Shown piece by piece: positions 48,628 through 59,080 of a stretch of DNA of 64,000 bases. Within the stretch, counting starts at the first letter, position 1. Every line of letters starts with the position of its first letter. The notes under the pieces were generated by a model, which saw nothing but the letters and a program-made list of their open reading frames with translations, was not told where the DNA came from and made no database searches. Both the position numbers and the translations under genes were made by a program. Origin of the DNA: Priapulus caudatus (taxonomy: Eukaryota; Priapulida; Priapulimorpha; Priapulimorphida; Priapulidae). The DNA lies in assembly GCF_000485595.1 (NCBI RefSeq), contig NW_014577253.1, positions 290,208-354,207 of the forward strand, written 5' to 3'.

Positions 48628-49032
48628 CTCGTTCCTCGGTAGTATGACGTTGCCGGGCCGTGGTAGGGGCGTCTCCATCTTCGTCACACTGCCTAGCGTC
48701 GCGAGCACCCTCATGCCGCGCGCACCAAACAGCCGGTCGGCTTCGACGTCGACGACGAGGAACGCCGCGTGCGTCGCATGCTGCTTGACGAGCGCGACGA
48801 CATCGGCGTGACCTTTGCCCTCGACGTTCTCGCCGTTGACCTCGACGACGCGGTCGCCGCCGCGCAGGCCGCCCGTCTCGGCGGGGCCGCCGTCCTCGAC
48901 GCTGCCGATGAACTCCTGCCTCGTCCCCTTGTCGTACTGCAGGTTGAAGCCGTAGCCGTCGTAGTCGCTCCACTTGCGGATCGTGCACAGCCGCACCGGG
49001 GGAAGGTCATCCTCCGCCTCGGCTTCCTGCTG
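48628..49032 (-). CDS. PDZ domain I (single exon, GC-rich)
   Basis: 135 codons, phase 0 to 0, donor GTAGGC; the acceptor is probably GCGCAG at 49033-49034, with a CAG three bases on as alternative. Full PDZ: L-P-P-V-R-L-C-T-I-R-K-W-S-D-Y-D-G-Y-G-F-N-L, then G-G-P-A-E-T-G-G-L-R-G-G-D-R-V-V-E-V-N-G, then the class I His in G-H-A-D-V-V, then FLVVDVEADRLF. Third positions are almost all G or C, unlike exons C-H. Linker ...M-E-T-P-L-P-R-P-G. Confidence 0.9.
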
Positions 49033-49131
49033 CTGCGCGGGTTCAACGAAAACCAACGTAAACCTAAGTAGTCATGGTGGTCACTCCGTAGACTAGACAC
49101 GTTTGAACCTGCCCTTCGGATTTAGCGATAG

Positions 49132-49172
49132 CAGGGGTTAGTAATGACAAATTTTGTCATTATTAACCCCTG
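49132..49172. mobile_element. Hairpin mini-element (E9), CAGGGG variant
   Basis: CAGGGGTTAGTAATGACAAA with its reverse complement (one mismatch). Exact 7-bp duplication GCGATAG (49125-49131, 49173-49179). Lies in intron H-I. The GC-containing target shows that insertion is not limited to AT-only sites. Confidence 0.88.
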
Positions 49173-49179
49173 GCGATAG

Positions 49180-49957
49180 CTATGTTGAGAGGGTTGCGTA
49201 CACGCTAGTTAGTTGTTTGTTGTTTGCTCTACTTCAGCATTGAATAGTATAGTGTTCATATGATCACTTATACGCATTACTTTCCTCATAATTGTCCCTG
49301 TTCTATACTGAGCAACACGATAGTCTTCTTAATCTGCTCTCTGTTCTTTGTAATAAGATATGCTACTAGCCTTTGTCATTATAAAACGAGTAGCATGGGA
49401 ACTACAACAAAGAGTAATCTGAGTACAGAATACATATATTGTACAGGTTGTACATGCATCTATTGCCAGAGTACTTCTATCGTTAATTACCTGTACCTGT
49501 ATGTAGAAACGCACGCCGTTTCTGCAGCAAACATGGTACGCAAAAACATACTACTATACATACTACGTAGTTACTAGTACGACATAAAACATATATCAAT
49601 ACTTCAGGAAACTCTACTACTCTCTACTCTCGAATCTAAAAACGTATATATTATTACTACAGAGAATGCAGTAATAATAATTATAATGCACAATACTAAC
49701 TAATTAACATATATACACAGTGAAGTTTACTAAAAACTACAACATGACAATTGAGCTTCTTTTAGCGCATACTACCAAGAAATAATTCCATTTTTCTTCC
49801 AATCACCAAAGCATTGAACACAAAAGCAGAATTTTTACATGTAAATCCCTATTAAATAGCAACACAACAAGGGCGCGACTACAGCATCTAGGGACACGTA
49901 CACGATCTTTCTTCACAGGTGTTTGGGACTGTCTATACACGAGACACATCACAATAC
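49180..49957 (-). other. Intron H-I
   Basis: AT-rich intron of 925 nt in total (49033-49957). Apart from the hairpin element there is nothing recognisable. Confidence 0.6.
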
Positions 49958-50335
49958 CTCGACCTTGAATACTGTAGCCTGACGCTCAGGCGTTTCCAGC
50001 CTCTCAACATTTTTCAGTGTGGCCACAATCTTGATTCCTTTATCGGTGAACACCTGGTCAGCTTCTTGGTCAACAACGAGAAAGGAAACTTGTAGAGGTC
50101 TCTGTTTGACCAGCTCTATAGCCTCAGCATGGGTCTTGCCCTCCAAAGCCACATCATTGACCTCAATGATCCGGTCACCTTCCCTCAGACCACCAGCCTC
50201 TGCTGGACTGCCCGCATCAACAATGCCAATGCACTCTCCGTCTTTGGACAAATGATGATCTAAGTGGAATCCATATCCGTCAAAGTCCGGCCACTTGCGT
50301 ATGGTGCAGTGCCTAATGTGAGGTAGGTCCTCAGA
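49958..50335 (-). CDS. PDZ domain H (single exon)
   Basis: 126 codons, phase 0 to 0 (acceptor TTAAG, donor GTATTG). S-E-D-L-P-H-I-R-H-C-T-I-R-K-W-P-D-F-D-G-Y-G-F-H-L opens the domain; SPAEAGGLREGDRIIEVND gives the core; T-H-A-E-A-I carries the class I His; FLVVDQEADQVF closes it. Nearly identical in layout and wording to exon F, including flanking intron bases (GATAAAAACATGATG-type), so it is a recent duplicate. The linker is the short E-R-Q-A-T-V-F type. Confidence 0.92.
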
Positions 50336-50587
50336 CTTAAGCAATAAAAACATGATGAATGAAAATCATTGCAAAATGAACATGTTTCTTACCTTATTAT
50401 ATTTAATTATTAAGAATAGAGGGCCTTAATAAATTAGGACCTGTAGATGAAATAAGCCCAACACGTGTAAGATCCCCCCCCCCACAGAATAAGACGATGA
50501 CTAGACATATATTAACAGTCCACTCAGTGGTTAATTTATAGGACTTGCATAGAGATGGTAGAATGTCTCTTCCACTTGTAGGTATAC

Positions 50588-50977
50588 CTCAGGTTCTGCC
50601 AAAATTTCAGACACTTTAGCTTCCCGAATAGGAGTCTCCAGTCTCTCAACATTTTCCAGTGTTGCGACAATCTTGATTCCTCTATCAGTGAACACCTTGT
50701 CAGCCTCTTGGTCAACAACGAGGAAGGAAGTTTGCAGAGGTCTCTGCTTGACCAGCTCTATAGCCTCAGCATGGGTCTTGCCCTCCACAGCCACATCATT
50801 GACCTCAATGACCCGGTCACCTCTCATAAGACCACCAGCCTCTGCTGGACTGTCTTTATCAACATTCCCAATAAACTCCTCCGCCTTTGCAACATCGCAG
50901 ACCAGGTTGAACCCATAGCCGTCAAAGTCAGGCCACTTGCGGATGGTGCAGTGCCTAATGTGCGGCAAGTCCTCAGA
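50588..50977 (-). CDS. PDZ domain G (single exon)
   Basis: 130 codons, phase 0 to 0 (acceptor TCTGAAG, donor GTATAC). SEDLPHIRHC start, GYGFNL loop, SPAEAGGLMRGDRVIEVND core, class I His in THAEAI, FLVVDQEADKVF. The linker P-I-R-E-A-K-x-x-E-I-L-A-E-P-E-V matches exon E, not F or H. The 252-nt intron to H is homologous to the 227-nt intron between E and F. Confidence 0.92.
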
Positions 50978-51288
50978 CTTCAGAAAACAAATGCAAATAA
51001 ATATGACAAGAAAGTAACACACGCAAAAAAATAAATAAACTGGAAGCCTCTCCATCACCCACACCAAGCATCGTATAATGTCTGAATCTTACTTAGTGGC
51101 CATTCCTCATGGACTGGTTACGTTATCAGGAACAGGCACTACGAATATATTAAAGATTTAGAACGCTGTACAGAATTTCCTTCATTCCTCTATTTGTTAT
51201 CACACACAGCATGACACTTATAACGTCCCTCTCGCTGTGAGTGCCGCACAGGCTGGACACAACGAGATCTAGCAAAGAATAAGTAATA
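50978..51288 (-). other. Intron F-G, unique part
   Basis: About 310 nt of ordinary intron upstream of exon G on the minus strand. The rest of this 1.75-kb intron is the repeat block 51289-52389 plus ~340 nt of unremarkable sequence next to exon F. Confidence 0.5.
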
Positions 51289-51475
51289 ACAAGAGCCGCA
51301 GAGCGTCTGGGCTCATCTGAGGTCTGTTGCTACGATTATAAACGTAAAATTTCAGTCGTGCGTAGTACCACATTTGTTAGGCGCAGATATGTGCAGACAC
51401 GGCAGTTGCGCTACACATCATGTAGGACACGCACTATCGCAGATGGAGGTTTGTAGGGGGAGGGTGGGGGGGGTG
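51289..51475 (+). mobile_element. Dispersed 'R' element, 5' part (R5), cut by the gap
   Basis: ACAAGAGCCGCAGAGCGTC start; nearly identical to 28431-28640. It ends in a G-rich tract at the assembly gap. Confidence 0.75.
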
Positions 51476-51500
51476 NNNNNNNNNNNNNNNNNNNNNNNNN
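51476..51500. other. Assembly gap (25 N)
   Basis: Run of 25 N directly between a G-rich tract and the 146-bp satellite array. The fixed-looking size suggests an arbitrary gap length, so the array may be longer than shown. Confidence 0.95.
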
Positions 51501-52303
51501 AAGATGTGTAAGCATACAAAGATTGGTAGCGCTAGGTCAATTAGGGGCCGAGTTAGAGAGCGGAAGGGAAATATGATCAAGGTCAAGGTAAAGGTCAAAT
51601 AAAGGTCGCAGTGACCTGGTTTTGGTACGCTGCTCACCTTCTCCCCAAGATGTGTAAGTGCATACCAAGTTTGGTAGCGCTAGGTCAATTAGGGGCCGAG
51701 TTAGAGCGCGGAAGGCAAATGTGATCAAGGTCAAGGTAAAGGTCAAATAAAGGTCGCAGTGACCTGGTTTTGGTACGCTGCGCACCTTCTCCTCAAGATG
51801 TGTAAGTATACCAAGTTTGGTAGCGCTAGGTCAATTAGTGGCTGATTAGAGAGCGGAAGGGAGATATGATCAAGGTCAAGGTAAAGGTCAAATAAAGGTC
51901 GCGATGACCTGGTTTTGGTACGCTGCTCACCACCTTTCCAAGATGTGTAAGTATACCAAGTTTGGTAGCGCTAGGTCAATTAGGGGCCTGAGTTAGAGAG
52001 CGGAAGGGAGATATGATCAAGGTCAAGGTAAAGGTCAAATAAAGGTCGCAGTGACCTGGTTTTGGTACGCTGCGCACCTTCTCCCCAAGATGTGTAAGTA
52101 CACCAAGTTTGGTAGCGCTAGGTCAATTAGGGGCCGAGTTAGAGAGCGGAAGGGAAATATGATCAAGGTCAAGGTAAAGGTCAAATAAAGGTCGCAGTGA
52201 CCTGGTTTTGGTACGCTGCTCACCTTCTCCCCAAGATGTGTAAGTATACCAAGTTTGGTCACGCTAGGTCAATTAGGGGTCGAGTTAAAGAGCGGAAGGG
52301 AAA
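51501..52303. repeat. ~146-bp tandem satellite, about 5.5 units
   Basis: Units start AAGATGTGTAAGTATACCAAG at 51501, 51647, 51795, 51940, 52087 and 52233 (periods 145-148). Units are nearly identical. Each contains AAGGTCAAGGTAAAGGTC and GTGACCTGG. The last unit breaks off near 52303. Confidence 0.93.
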
Positions 52304-52389
52304 TTCTCTGCAGCGGACCGAGCGGTGGCGGCGGCGGCTGGGGAGACATGAAACCATAGTATCCCCGCCGACTTCGTCGCGGGGGATAC
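52304..52389 (+). mobile_element. Element tail with strong GC hairpin
   Basis: CGGTGGCGGCGGCGGCTGG, then GTATCCCCGCC...GGGGGATAC (stem 52359-52389, TTC-type loop). A satellite array followed by a terminal hairpin resembles the 3' half of Helentron-associated interspersed elements. It could be the 3' end of the R5 element across the gap. Confidence 0.5.
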
Positions 52390-52729
52390 AATAACACATC
52401 TGCTATATACAATCTAATATACATCTGCCACATTCACGATTGCATCTGCAATCATAACCAATATACGAATGCTCTTCTAGTTGCCAATTGAATCACAAGA
52501 CACTAGCTAGCCCACCTAACTATTTACATCGAACACGCAATTATAAAGCATGATTAGGTGTAGTCACATGTCCACACAAAACATCAAGCCACATTTATTT
52601 GCCTGGCAAAACAGTTTCTACTACATCGCATGACTAGCAGAGACAGGCTATGTACCATCAAACCAACAGGTAGTTGCATGAGGAAGCACAACACGAAGCT
52701 CTAGATGGGCGACACATCTATTATTGTAC

Positions 52730-53125
52730 CTCTGGCTCAGCAACTGCAGGTACAACAGCAACTGGAGCCTGACGCTCAGGCGTTTCCAGCCTCTCAACAT
52801 TTTCCAGTGTTGCCACAATCTTGATTCCTCTATCAGTGAACACCTTGTCCGCCTCTTGGTCAACAACGAGGAAGGAAGCTTGCAGAGGTCTCTGCTTGAC
52901 CAGCTCTATAACCTCAGCATGGGTCTTGCCCTCCACAGCCATATCATTGACCTCAATAACCCGGTCACCTTCCCTCAGCCCACCAGCCTCTGCTGGACTG
53001 TCCTCATCAACATTGTCAATGCACTCCTCATCTGTAGACCGATGACGTGCCAAGTGGAATCCATATCCGTCAAAGTCCGGCCACTTGCGTATGGTGCAGT
53101 GCCTAATGTGAGGTAGGTCCTCAGA
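52730..53125 (-). CDS. PDZ domain F (single exon)
   Basis: 132 codons, phase 0 to 0 (acceptor CTTAAG, donor GTACAA). SEDLPHIRHC start, GYGFHL loop, DEDSPAEAGGLREGDRVIEV core, class I His in THAEVI, FLVVDQEADKVF. Linker ...L-E-T-P-E-R-Q-A-P-V-A-V-V-P-A-V-A-E-P-E-V. Closest sister is exon H. Confidence 0.93.
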
Positions 53126-53352
53126 CTTAAGCGATAAAAACATGATGAATGAAAATCACTCTACAACGAACATACAGCTTGCATATCGGGAACGCAGGTC
53201 GGTACAAATAAGTAGCTAGGCATGAAATAAGGCCAACACGTGTAAGATCCTCGCAGAACACGACTATGACTCGATAAATCAATAGTCCACTCGGTTGGTA
53301 ATTTACACAAATTTCATAGAGTATGGCAAGATTCTTCCATCGGACAATGTAC

Positions 53353-53739
53353 CTCAGGTTCTGCTGCAACTTCAGCCGCTTTCGCTTCCCTAATGGGAGT
53401 TTCCAGCTTCTCAACATTCTTCAGTGTGGCCACGATCTTGATTCCTCGAGTCGTGAACAACTGGTCAGCTTCTGGGTCAACAACGAGGAAGGAAGCTTGC
53501 AGAGGTCTCTGCTTGACAAATGCTATAACCTCAGTATGGGTCTTGCCCTCCACGACCTCGTCATTGATCTCAGTGACCCGGTCACCTTCCCTAAGACCAC
53601 CAGCCTCTGCTGGACTGCCTTCATCAACACCACCAATAAATGTGTGCTGCTTCGGCACGTCATAATGAAGAGCAAATCCATAGCCATCGTAGTCTGGCCA
53701 CTTTCGAATGATGCATAACCTCACAGGTGGGATATCGTC
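53353..53739 (-). CDS. PDZ domain E (single exon)
   Basis: 129 codons, phase 0 to 0 (acceptor TAATAAAG, donor GTACAT). D-D-I-P-P-V-R-L-C-I-I-R-K-W-P-D-Y-D-G-Y-G-F-A-L start, SPAEAGGLREGDRVTEIND core, class I His in THTEVI, FLVVDPEADQLF. Linker PIREAKAAEVAAEPEV pairs it with exon G. The opening D-D-(I/L)-P-P-V-R-L-C also resembles exon I. Confidence 0.93.
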
Positions 53740-54398
53740 CTTTATTAAGAGTAACCACAACTTTAATATGCTGCATTGCAAAGTAAACTAAGCAGATATT
53801 GTTTTATAGACACCTGTGATGAAAGACAATGTAGGATAATAGCAAGAAAATAATCCATGTGGCAGAAAATAATCATAGAAACAACTAACAATATACATGT
53901 AAGCATACTTTTGCATGACTTAAAATTGTAGACTTTATCATCCTACAGTAATAGTACACAATTAGTTTTCCACACTGAAATATTAACAATATACTTTTTG
54001 CATTGTGGAACAACACTTTTAGTTTACAACTATAAAGTGACTGATTGAAATAAACATTGTAGCATACAACAAGATGAAACGTTTTTGTTGATTAGAGCAT
54101 AACATTCATGGAACAATGAACAGCAATTGTCACAGCTAAACACGATGTAAGTAAATACTGCACGCTAACACTGACAAGCATTGGCAAGCACGAACATGGA
54201 TAGCAGCATCAGCTACTGATGATAAGCAGCCCTTACGTCACGCTAAAGAATCCACAATGACTTTCTACATGACAGACAGTAGACAATCCACGGCAGAGAC
54301 AGACAAACCCAAAGTGATGCCATTGATTATCATCACTAGTCATCTTGCCAAGTCAATATGTGTCCCATGACACACATTGTAGCAAGCATTGCGGTTAC
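53740..54398 (-). other. Intron D-E
   Basis: 659 nt, AT-rich, no repeat or exon recognised. Confidence 0.6.
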
Positions 54399-54773
54399 CT
54401 TCAGTTCGGTTCCGGGCCTTGGTACTGGAGTCTCCAATTTTGTGACATTGTTTAATTGAGACGATATTCGGATGTTACGTGACTTGTAGTATTTATAAGC
54501 ACTGTCACCAACAACCAGCAGCTCTGCTTGCGTTGGGTTTGAATTCGTGATGTGCACAACGGCCCGCTTATCTTTGGCCTCCACGTTCTGGCCATTAATT
54601 GCAATAAGGTGGTCACCGATTCTAACACCACTAGCTCCGGCCGGACTTGATAGGTCTACATGCGAAATAAACTTCAGCGGAGATGTTTTCTCAAACCTCA
54701 CATTGAAGCCAAAGCCCTGAAAATCTGGCCACTGGTGGATGGTGCACAGTCTCACCTCAGGCATGTCTTTATC
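54399..54773 (-). CDS. PDZ domain D (single exon, atypical binding groove)
   Basis: 125 codons, phase 0 to 0 (acceptor TTTTCAAG, donor GTAACC). D-K-D-M-P-E-V-R-L-C-T-I-H-Q-W-P-D-F-Q-G-F-G-F-N-V start; the loop is GFGF rather than GYGF. Core S-S-P-A-G-A-S-G-V-R-I-G-D-H-L-I-A-I-N-G. At helix alphaB the usual x-H-x-x-(V/I) reads D-K-R-A-V-V, so the class I His is replaced by Lys. Ends LLVVGDSAYKYYKSRNIRIS, with the YYKSRNI extension shared with PDZ J. The most divergent of the single-exon domains. Confidence 0.9.
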
Positions 54774-55717
54774 CTTGAAAAACATTTCCCATGGAGTCAT
54801 AAATTCCCTCATACAACGTCAATACAAGGGCCGCTAAAATGTCTATTTTGCTATCGTCAGCAATTAACTCTGACAATCAAAATAAAATAGATATCTAGTT
54901 CAATGAAATAATGGATGTTACTTGCGCAATTCTAGTTCATACCTCAAAGGATTTCACATTTCTGCGATGTCACGTTACTCGGATATATCAGATTCAGATA
55001 TCACTAACGTTATCAAATAGACAAACGTACATTTACATTCCGATGTACCTATCAATATGCCTATTCTATTGTATGACAATTGACAGACTACTTATCAGAC
55101 CATTACCAAAATTTTTTTGGAACACGTGTGTGTGGTTTGTATCCGGTAGGAAGCACTGCAGAAATATGACTACCTGCCACTTATATCCCTATAGGAAGGG
55201 ATGAAGGTCCACACGTGTCTAATGCCTCTATTTATTTAAGGTACATATGTGCCATTGCTATGACTGTAAAAAGGGTATTCACACAACTCTATGGAGGATT
55301 ATATCAACTTGTTTCGTGCAACAAAAACGTTTTGTTTTCATTAATTCTCTAAGACCACCATGGCTTGATGCAGAATGGAAATACGCAAAATACAGGGTGC
55401 CATTTCAGGTCTCTCAATCTAAATTTTACTTTGGAATCAAGCTCTCAACGTGAGACTATGCTGGAAGCTTTATGGAGGGTTAGAGTTTCTCTGATTCTCT
55501 GAAAGATCAAATATGAGACGTCCACAATATCCTGTAAACCACATACATTGTCATCTTGGCCATTAATCTACACTACAACTTAAATAGATTTTGTAACTAA
55601 CATAGACGGACGTGTAACATTAAGCGATTTTACAGATACCAGAGTCACACACCACCTGCTGCCCTGCAACAAGCACACATAATACACGTGGGTCTCACGG
55701 AAGCACTACTATGTTAC
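54774..55717 (-). other. Intron C-D
   Basis: 944 nt. No exon or clear repeat; short open frames only. Confidence 0.55.
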
Positions 55718-56086
55718 CTCCTCAGCTACCTGAGCCTGACGCTCAGGGGTTTCCAGCCTCTCAACATTCTTAAGCGTGGCCACAATCTTGATTCCTCTAT
55801 TGGTGAACACCTTGTCAGCTTCTTGGTCAACAACGAGGAAGGAAGCTTGCAGAGGTCTCTGCTTGACCAATTCTATAATCTTGTTATGGGTCTTGCCCTC
55901 CACAGCCGTATCATTGACCTCAACTACCCGGTCATCTTTCCTAAGACCACCAGCCTCTGCTGGACTTCCTTCATCCACACCTCCAACAAATTCGTTTGTA
56001 CCATGGTGTGACAAGTGGAATCCATAACCATCAAAGTCCGGCCATTTACGAATCGTGCAGTGTCTAATGTGAGGTGTGTCATCTGA
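55718..56086 (-). CDS. PDZ domain C (single exon)
   Basis: 123 codons, phase 0 to 0 (acceptor AACTGAAG, donor GTAACA). S-D-D-T-P-H-I-R-H-C-T-I-R-K-W-P-D-F-D-G-Y-G-F-H-L start, SPAEAGGLRKDDRVVEVND core (GD changed to DD), class I His in THNKII, FLVVDQEADKVF. The linker ETPERQAQVAEE places it with F and H. The coding start of the exon lacks any ATG; it is internal. Confidence 0.92.
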
Positions 56087-56406
56087 CTTCAGTTAAAAAC
56101 ACGAGTATCTTACTCTCCAAATGCAAATAAATACCAATATTTTTAAAACTATGTATGAATGCTTACACATGTCCCTTTAAAACTCTTCACAACAAGACCA
56201 TGTATGCCTATCCTTGCCAGCAGTATTCAAATACTAGAATCCTAACTAGGATAATGCTAATATATACCAAACATTTACTTATATACTTAACAATTACGAC
56301 ACCACCTATAAAATGAATTATATGAAAATCAATGAAAAATATTTAAATAAATTTTAGTAGGTGTATACAAAAAGCCGCAAACTCACAACTCGTCGAGTAA
56401 TCTTAC

Positions 56407-56832
56407 CTCGTCTGCAACATCGGGACCGTTGGCTCTCGGCTGCCGTGCCGGTGTCTTGTGATGCGCGACGCTCTTCATCGAGCCCGTTATGGTGATGCCC
56501 TTGTCGTTGTAGTAGTCGTAGGTTTCGCGATCGGCCACCAGGAGGCGGGTCTCGTTGGCGTTGGACTTGATGTGCCGTATGATGTCCGCGTGCTCGCGAC
56601 GCTCCATGTTCTCGTCGTTGACCTCGATGAGGCGGTCGCCTTTCTTCATCGCCGTGAGGTCAGCGGGGCTGCCCTGGTCGACGTCGCCGATGTACTCTGT
56701 GCTCGTGTGCTTGTCGTACTGCAGGTTGAAGCCGTACCCGTCAAAGTCCGTCCACTTGACGAGGTGGCAGAGCCTGGGAGAGGGCGCATCGTCATCCACC
56801 GACACGGCAGCAATGTGATCGACGACGGCAGC
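56407..56832 (-). CDS. PDZ domain B (single exon, GC-rich)
   Basis: 142 codons, phase 0 to 0 (acceptor TTCGTAG, donor GTAAGA). A short linker (A-A-V-V-D-H-I-A-A-V-S-V) precedes D-D-D-A-P-S-P-R-L-C-H-L-V-K-W-T-D-F-D-G-Y-G-F-N-L. Core Q-G-S-P-A-D-L-T-A-M-K-K-G-D-R-L-I-E-V-N-D; class I His in E-H-A-D-I-I; LLVADRETYDYYNDKGITI. Third positions are strongly G/C, like exon I. Resembles PDZ A and J more than the C-H group. Confidence 0.92.
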
Positions 56833-56864
56833 CTACGAAGAACCCATATAACACGTGAAGTTAT

Positions 56865-56902
56865 CAGGAGTGTATAATATAGATCTATATTATACATTCA
56901 TG
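56865..56902. mobile_element. Hairpin mini-element (E10) beside a splice acceptor
   Basis: CAGGAGTGTATAATATAGAT with its reverse complement (two mismatches at the right tip). Exact 7-bp duplication AAGTTAT (56858-56864, 56903-56909). Lies 33 nt upstream of the PDZ B exon start on the minus strand. Same subfamily as 3501-3551. Confidence 0.85.
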
Positions 56903-57240
56903 AAGTTATGGCATGACATGTTACTAGCCACTGTCAGCCCCATTGCCAGGAATGTGTGGCTTACATCAACATGATTATTGCCAGATATCGATACGACCAT
57001 CAATTCAATGCCACATAACCCAATATGCATTTCAACTACACCTTAGAAATTACAACATGAAAATGCTAGAGAATGTAATATATACTAAATAATAAATTAA
57101 TGTATCACATGTATACAGTAAACTGTAAGATTATGGACAAAGTAAAAGAAAACATTTGCATACATATACACGCTCAGGTAGCTCACATAAATGAAAGATA
57201 CAGCCAATAATGCATATATATATATATATATATATACATA

Positions 57241-57303
57241 CAAGAGCGTATTAAGAAAGGAATTATAGCTTAAGAGAGAATTATACCTTCTTATACGCTC
57301 TTG
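57241..57303. mobile_element. Hairpin mini-element (E11)
   Basis: CAAGAGCGTATTAAGAAAGG and the near reverse complement of CAAGAGCGTATAAGAAGG. Lies inside (AT)n sequence; flanks ATACATA / ATATTAT match 5 of 7. Same ends as 32965-33195. Confidence 0.7.
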
Positions 57304-57307
57304 ATAT

Positions 57308-57349
<42 letters not shown>

Positions 57350-58245
57350 CATGTTAAATACCCAAGTCCATATAAGCTACTGTAACGATACCTACAACAA
57401 TAATGCAATATAAAAACACAAGTGCCAATACACAAACAGGTGAATAAGGTGCATGGTGTATAATAAACCTTGGAGTTTGTAACCTAGTTAATAACCTGAT
57501 GACCAGTATTATATCCTGAAGTAATAATTGTACACAGGGAAATAGGTGGGATAGTTGAATGAACAGGTTGATATGGTGTATTTAAGGTAAGGTAAATCAA
57601 GGTAGGCAAGCTAGGTTATTGGTAGGTATGGCATAATGTGCCTGTCACCTCTGAAATATATTCTATATGGCATATATATCTTGAGAAAATGTTCAGAACT
57701 TCCAGCTAGAAACACCAATTTCAACTTGCTACACTTTCCCTAAAAATAAGAAACTCGGCGTAGTTTGGCAGACAAAAATTTATGTGGTTTGCTTGCAAAA
57801 CAGCTTGGTGGAAAGGACCCACTGAATGTACCAAATAGAGTATACGAATATGTGTTTATAGATAATGCTAACATTTAATCCTTCTTACCTATTAAATTTA
57901 AAACTACTGAAATGCAGGGGTTCCAACATACACAACACTGTGTGCTCAGAAACAGTTCGGTATGTACCTATTTTTACAGCCATACGACATATAGCTCGAA
58001 ATCTTCATTATGCATTTCGCATTTCGCATTATGCATAGCACCAAACAGTGGTTATTACAATACTTATGTGCAAATTACTGTGCCCATATTCTCCACAATA
58101 AACGCCACACTACTCTGTCTAGGAGACATATCTGTAGCTAGTGCAAGGTGCCGTGCACATACATATATACAGGTACGCTGTGCAAGTGTCATGCAGCTAT
58201 AGTTGACTAATGTGCAAACCATGCAGCTGATGGTTTTGCGCTTAC

Positions 58246-58383
58246 TTCCACCTCACTAGTACTAGTAGGTAAATCATCAGAGTGTCGTTCATCAGCAGCT
58301 AGAGGTTCAGATAGTGGATCTGGAATGGTGATCTGACGTTCCGTGGCCTGCTCAATGTCCTGTCCGGCAGTGTGACCATTGGC
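58246..58383 (-). CDS. Linker exon between PDZ A and PDZ B
   Basis: 46 codons, phase 0 to 0 (acceptor GGAATAG, donor GTAAGC). It reads A-N-G-H-T-A-G-Q-D-I-E-Q-A-T-E-R-Q-I, then an acidic, Ser/Pro-rich part ending ...P-T-S-T-S-E-V-E. No domain; a plausible flexible linker. Chosen because it is open between good splice sites in the right phase. Support is weaker than for the PDZ exons. Confidence 0.65.
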
Positions 58384-58607
58384 CTATTCCAGCCACATAA
58401 ACATACTTTCTACTGTGCTCCTCAGTGTGCTTATATAGTAATGACTGACACTCGTGAATCAAAAGATCAAATGGATGCTAGCAGAACTATACAATGACTG
58501 AACGCTAGACTGAATAAATCACACCGTATCAGTCTTGTGAATGTGTAATCTAGATTGGGCCATGGCATAACGTCATGCAAATATATGTAGATGTGAATAG
58601 TTCCTAC

Positions 58608-58766
58608 CGCTCTAGAATCCGGGCGTGGAACAGGAGTCTCCATGTACTTTACGTCTCTCAGGCTAGTAGATATCTTGAGAGAGCGCGATTGATAGAAATT
58701 GAAAGCTGTAGTATCCACAACCAACAGTCGTGTCTCAGAAGGGTTGAACTTGATCTTCTGGACCAC
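58608..58766 (-). CDS. PDZ domain A, exon 2 of 2
   Basis: 53 codons, phase 0 to 0 (acceptor TTGTCTAG, donor GTAGGA). VVQKIKFNPSETRLLVVD, then F-Y-Q-S-R-S-L-K-I-S, then the M-E-T-P-V-P-R-P linker. Completes the domain begun at 59081-59299. Splits exactly where PDZ J does. Confidence 0.88.
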
Positions 58767-59080
58767 CTAGACAAATATTCACAAATCATAGCTGTACAAA
58801 ACGCAAGCGTGGATGATAACTCTATAAATTTCAACCACTACCATCACCCCAAAAACAAAATAGGATGGCACTGCGATAATTTCAGTACACTTCTTGACAT
58901 GTATGTCTAAAAACACGAATTAGAATTATCTCCTGCATGTATAAACTTGTAGTGCATAAAATGTGGAACGTATTGCCCCACATGACAGCCACTAGCATTC
59001 TCAGGCTCATCCAATTTGCAGACCGACAAAATAGCTACCAGAAAATAATACAAATATACCAATCAGCAGGCCGGCCCTAC

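Larger units (their letters stand above)
56833..58245 (-). other. Intron between linker exon and PDZ B
   Basis: 1.41 kb. It holds hairpins 56865-56902 and 57241-57303 and (AT)n at 57214-57240 and 57310-57350. No exon recognised. Confidence 0.6.

Noticed and set aside
48398-48988. Minus-strand frame of 196 codons overlapping PDZ exon I in another phase
   Set aside because: Shadow of the GC-rich PDZ exon plus CA-repeat translation.
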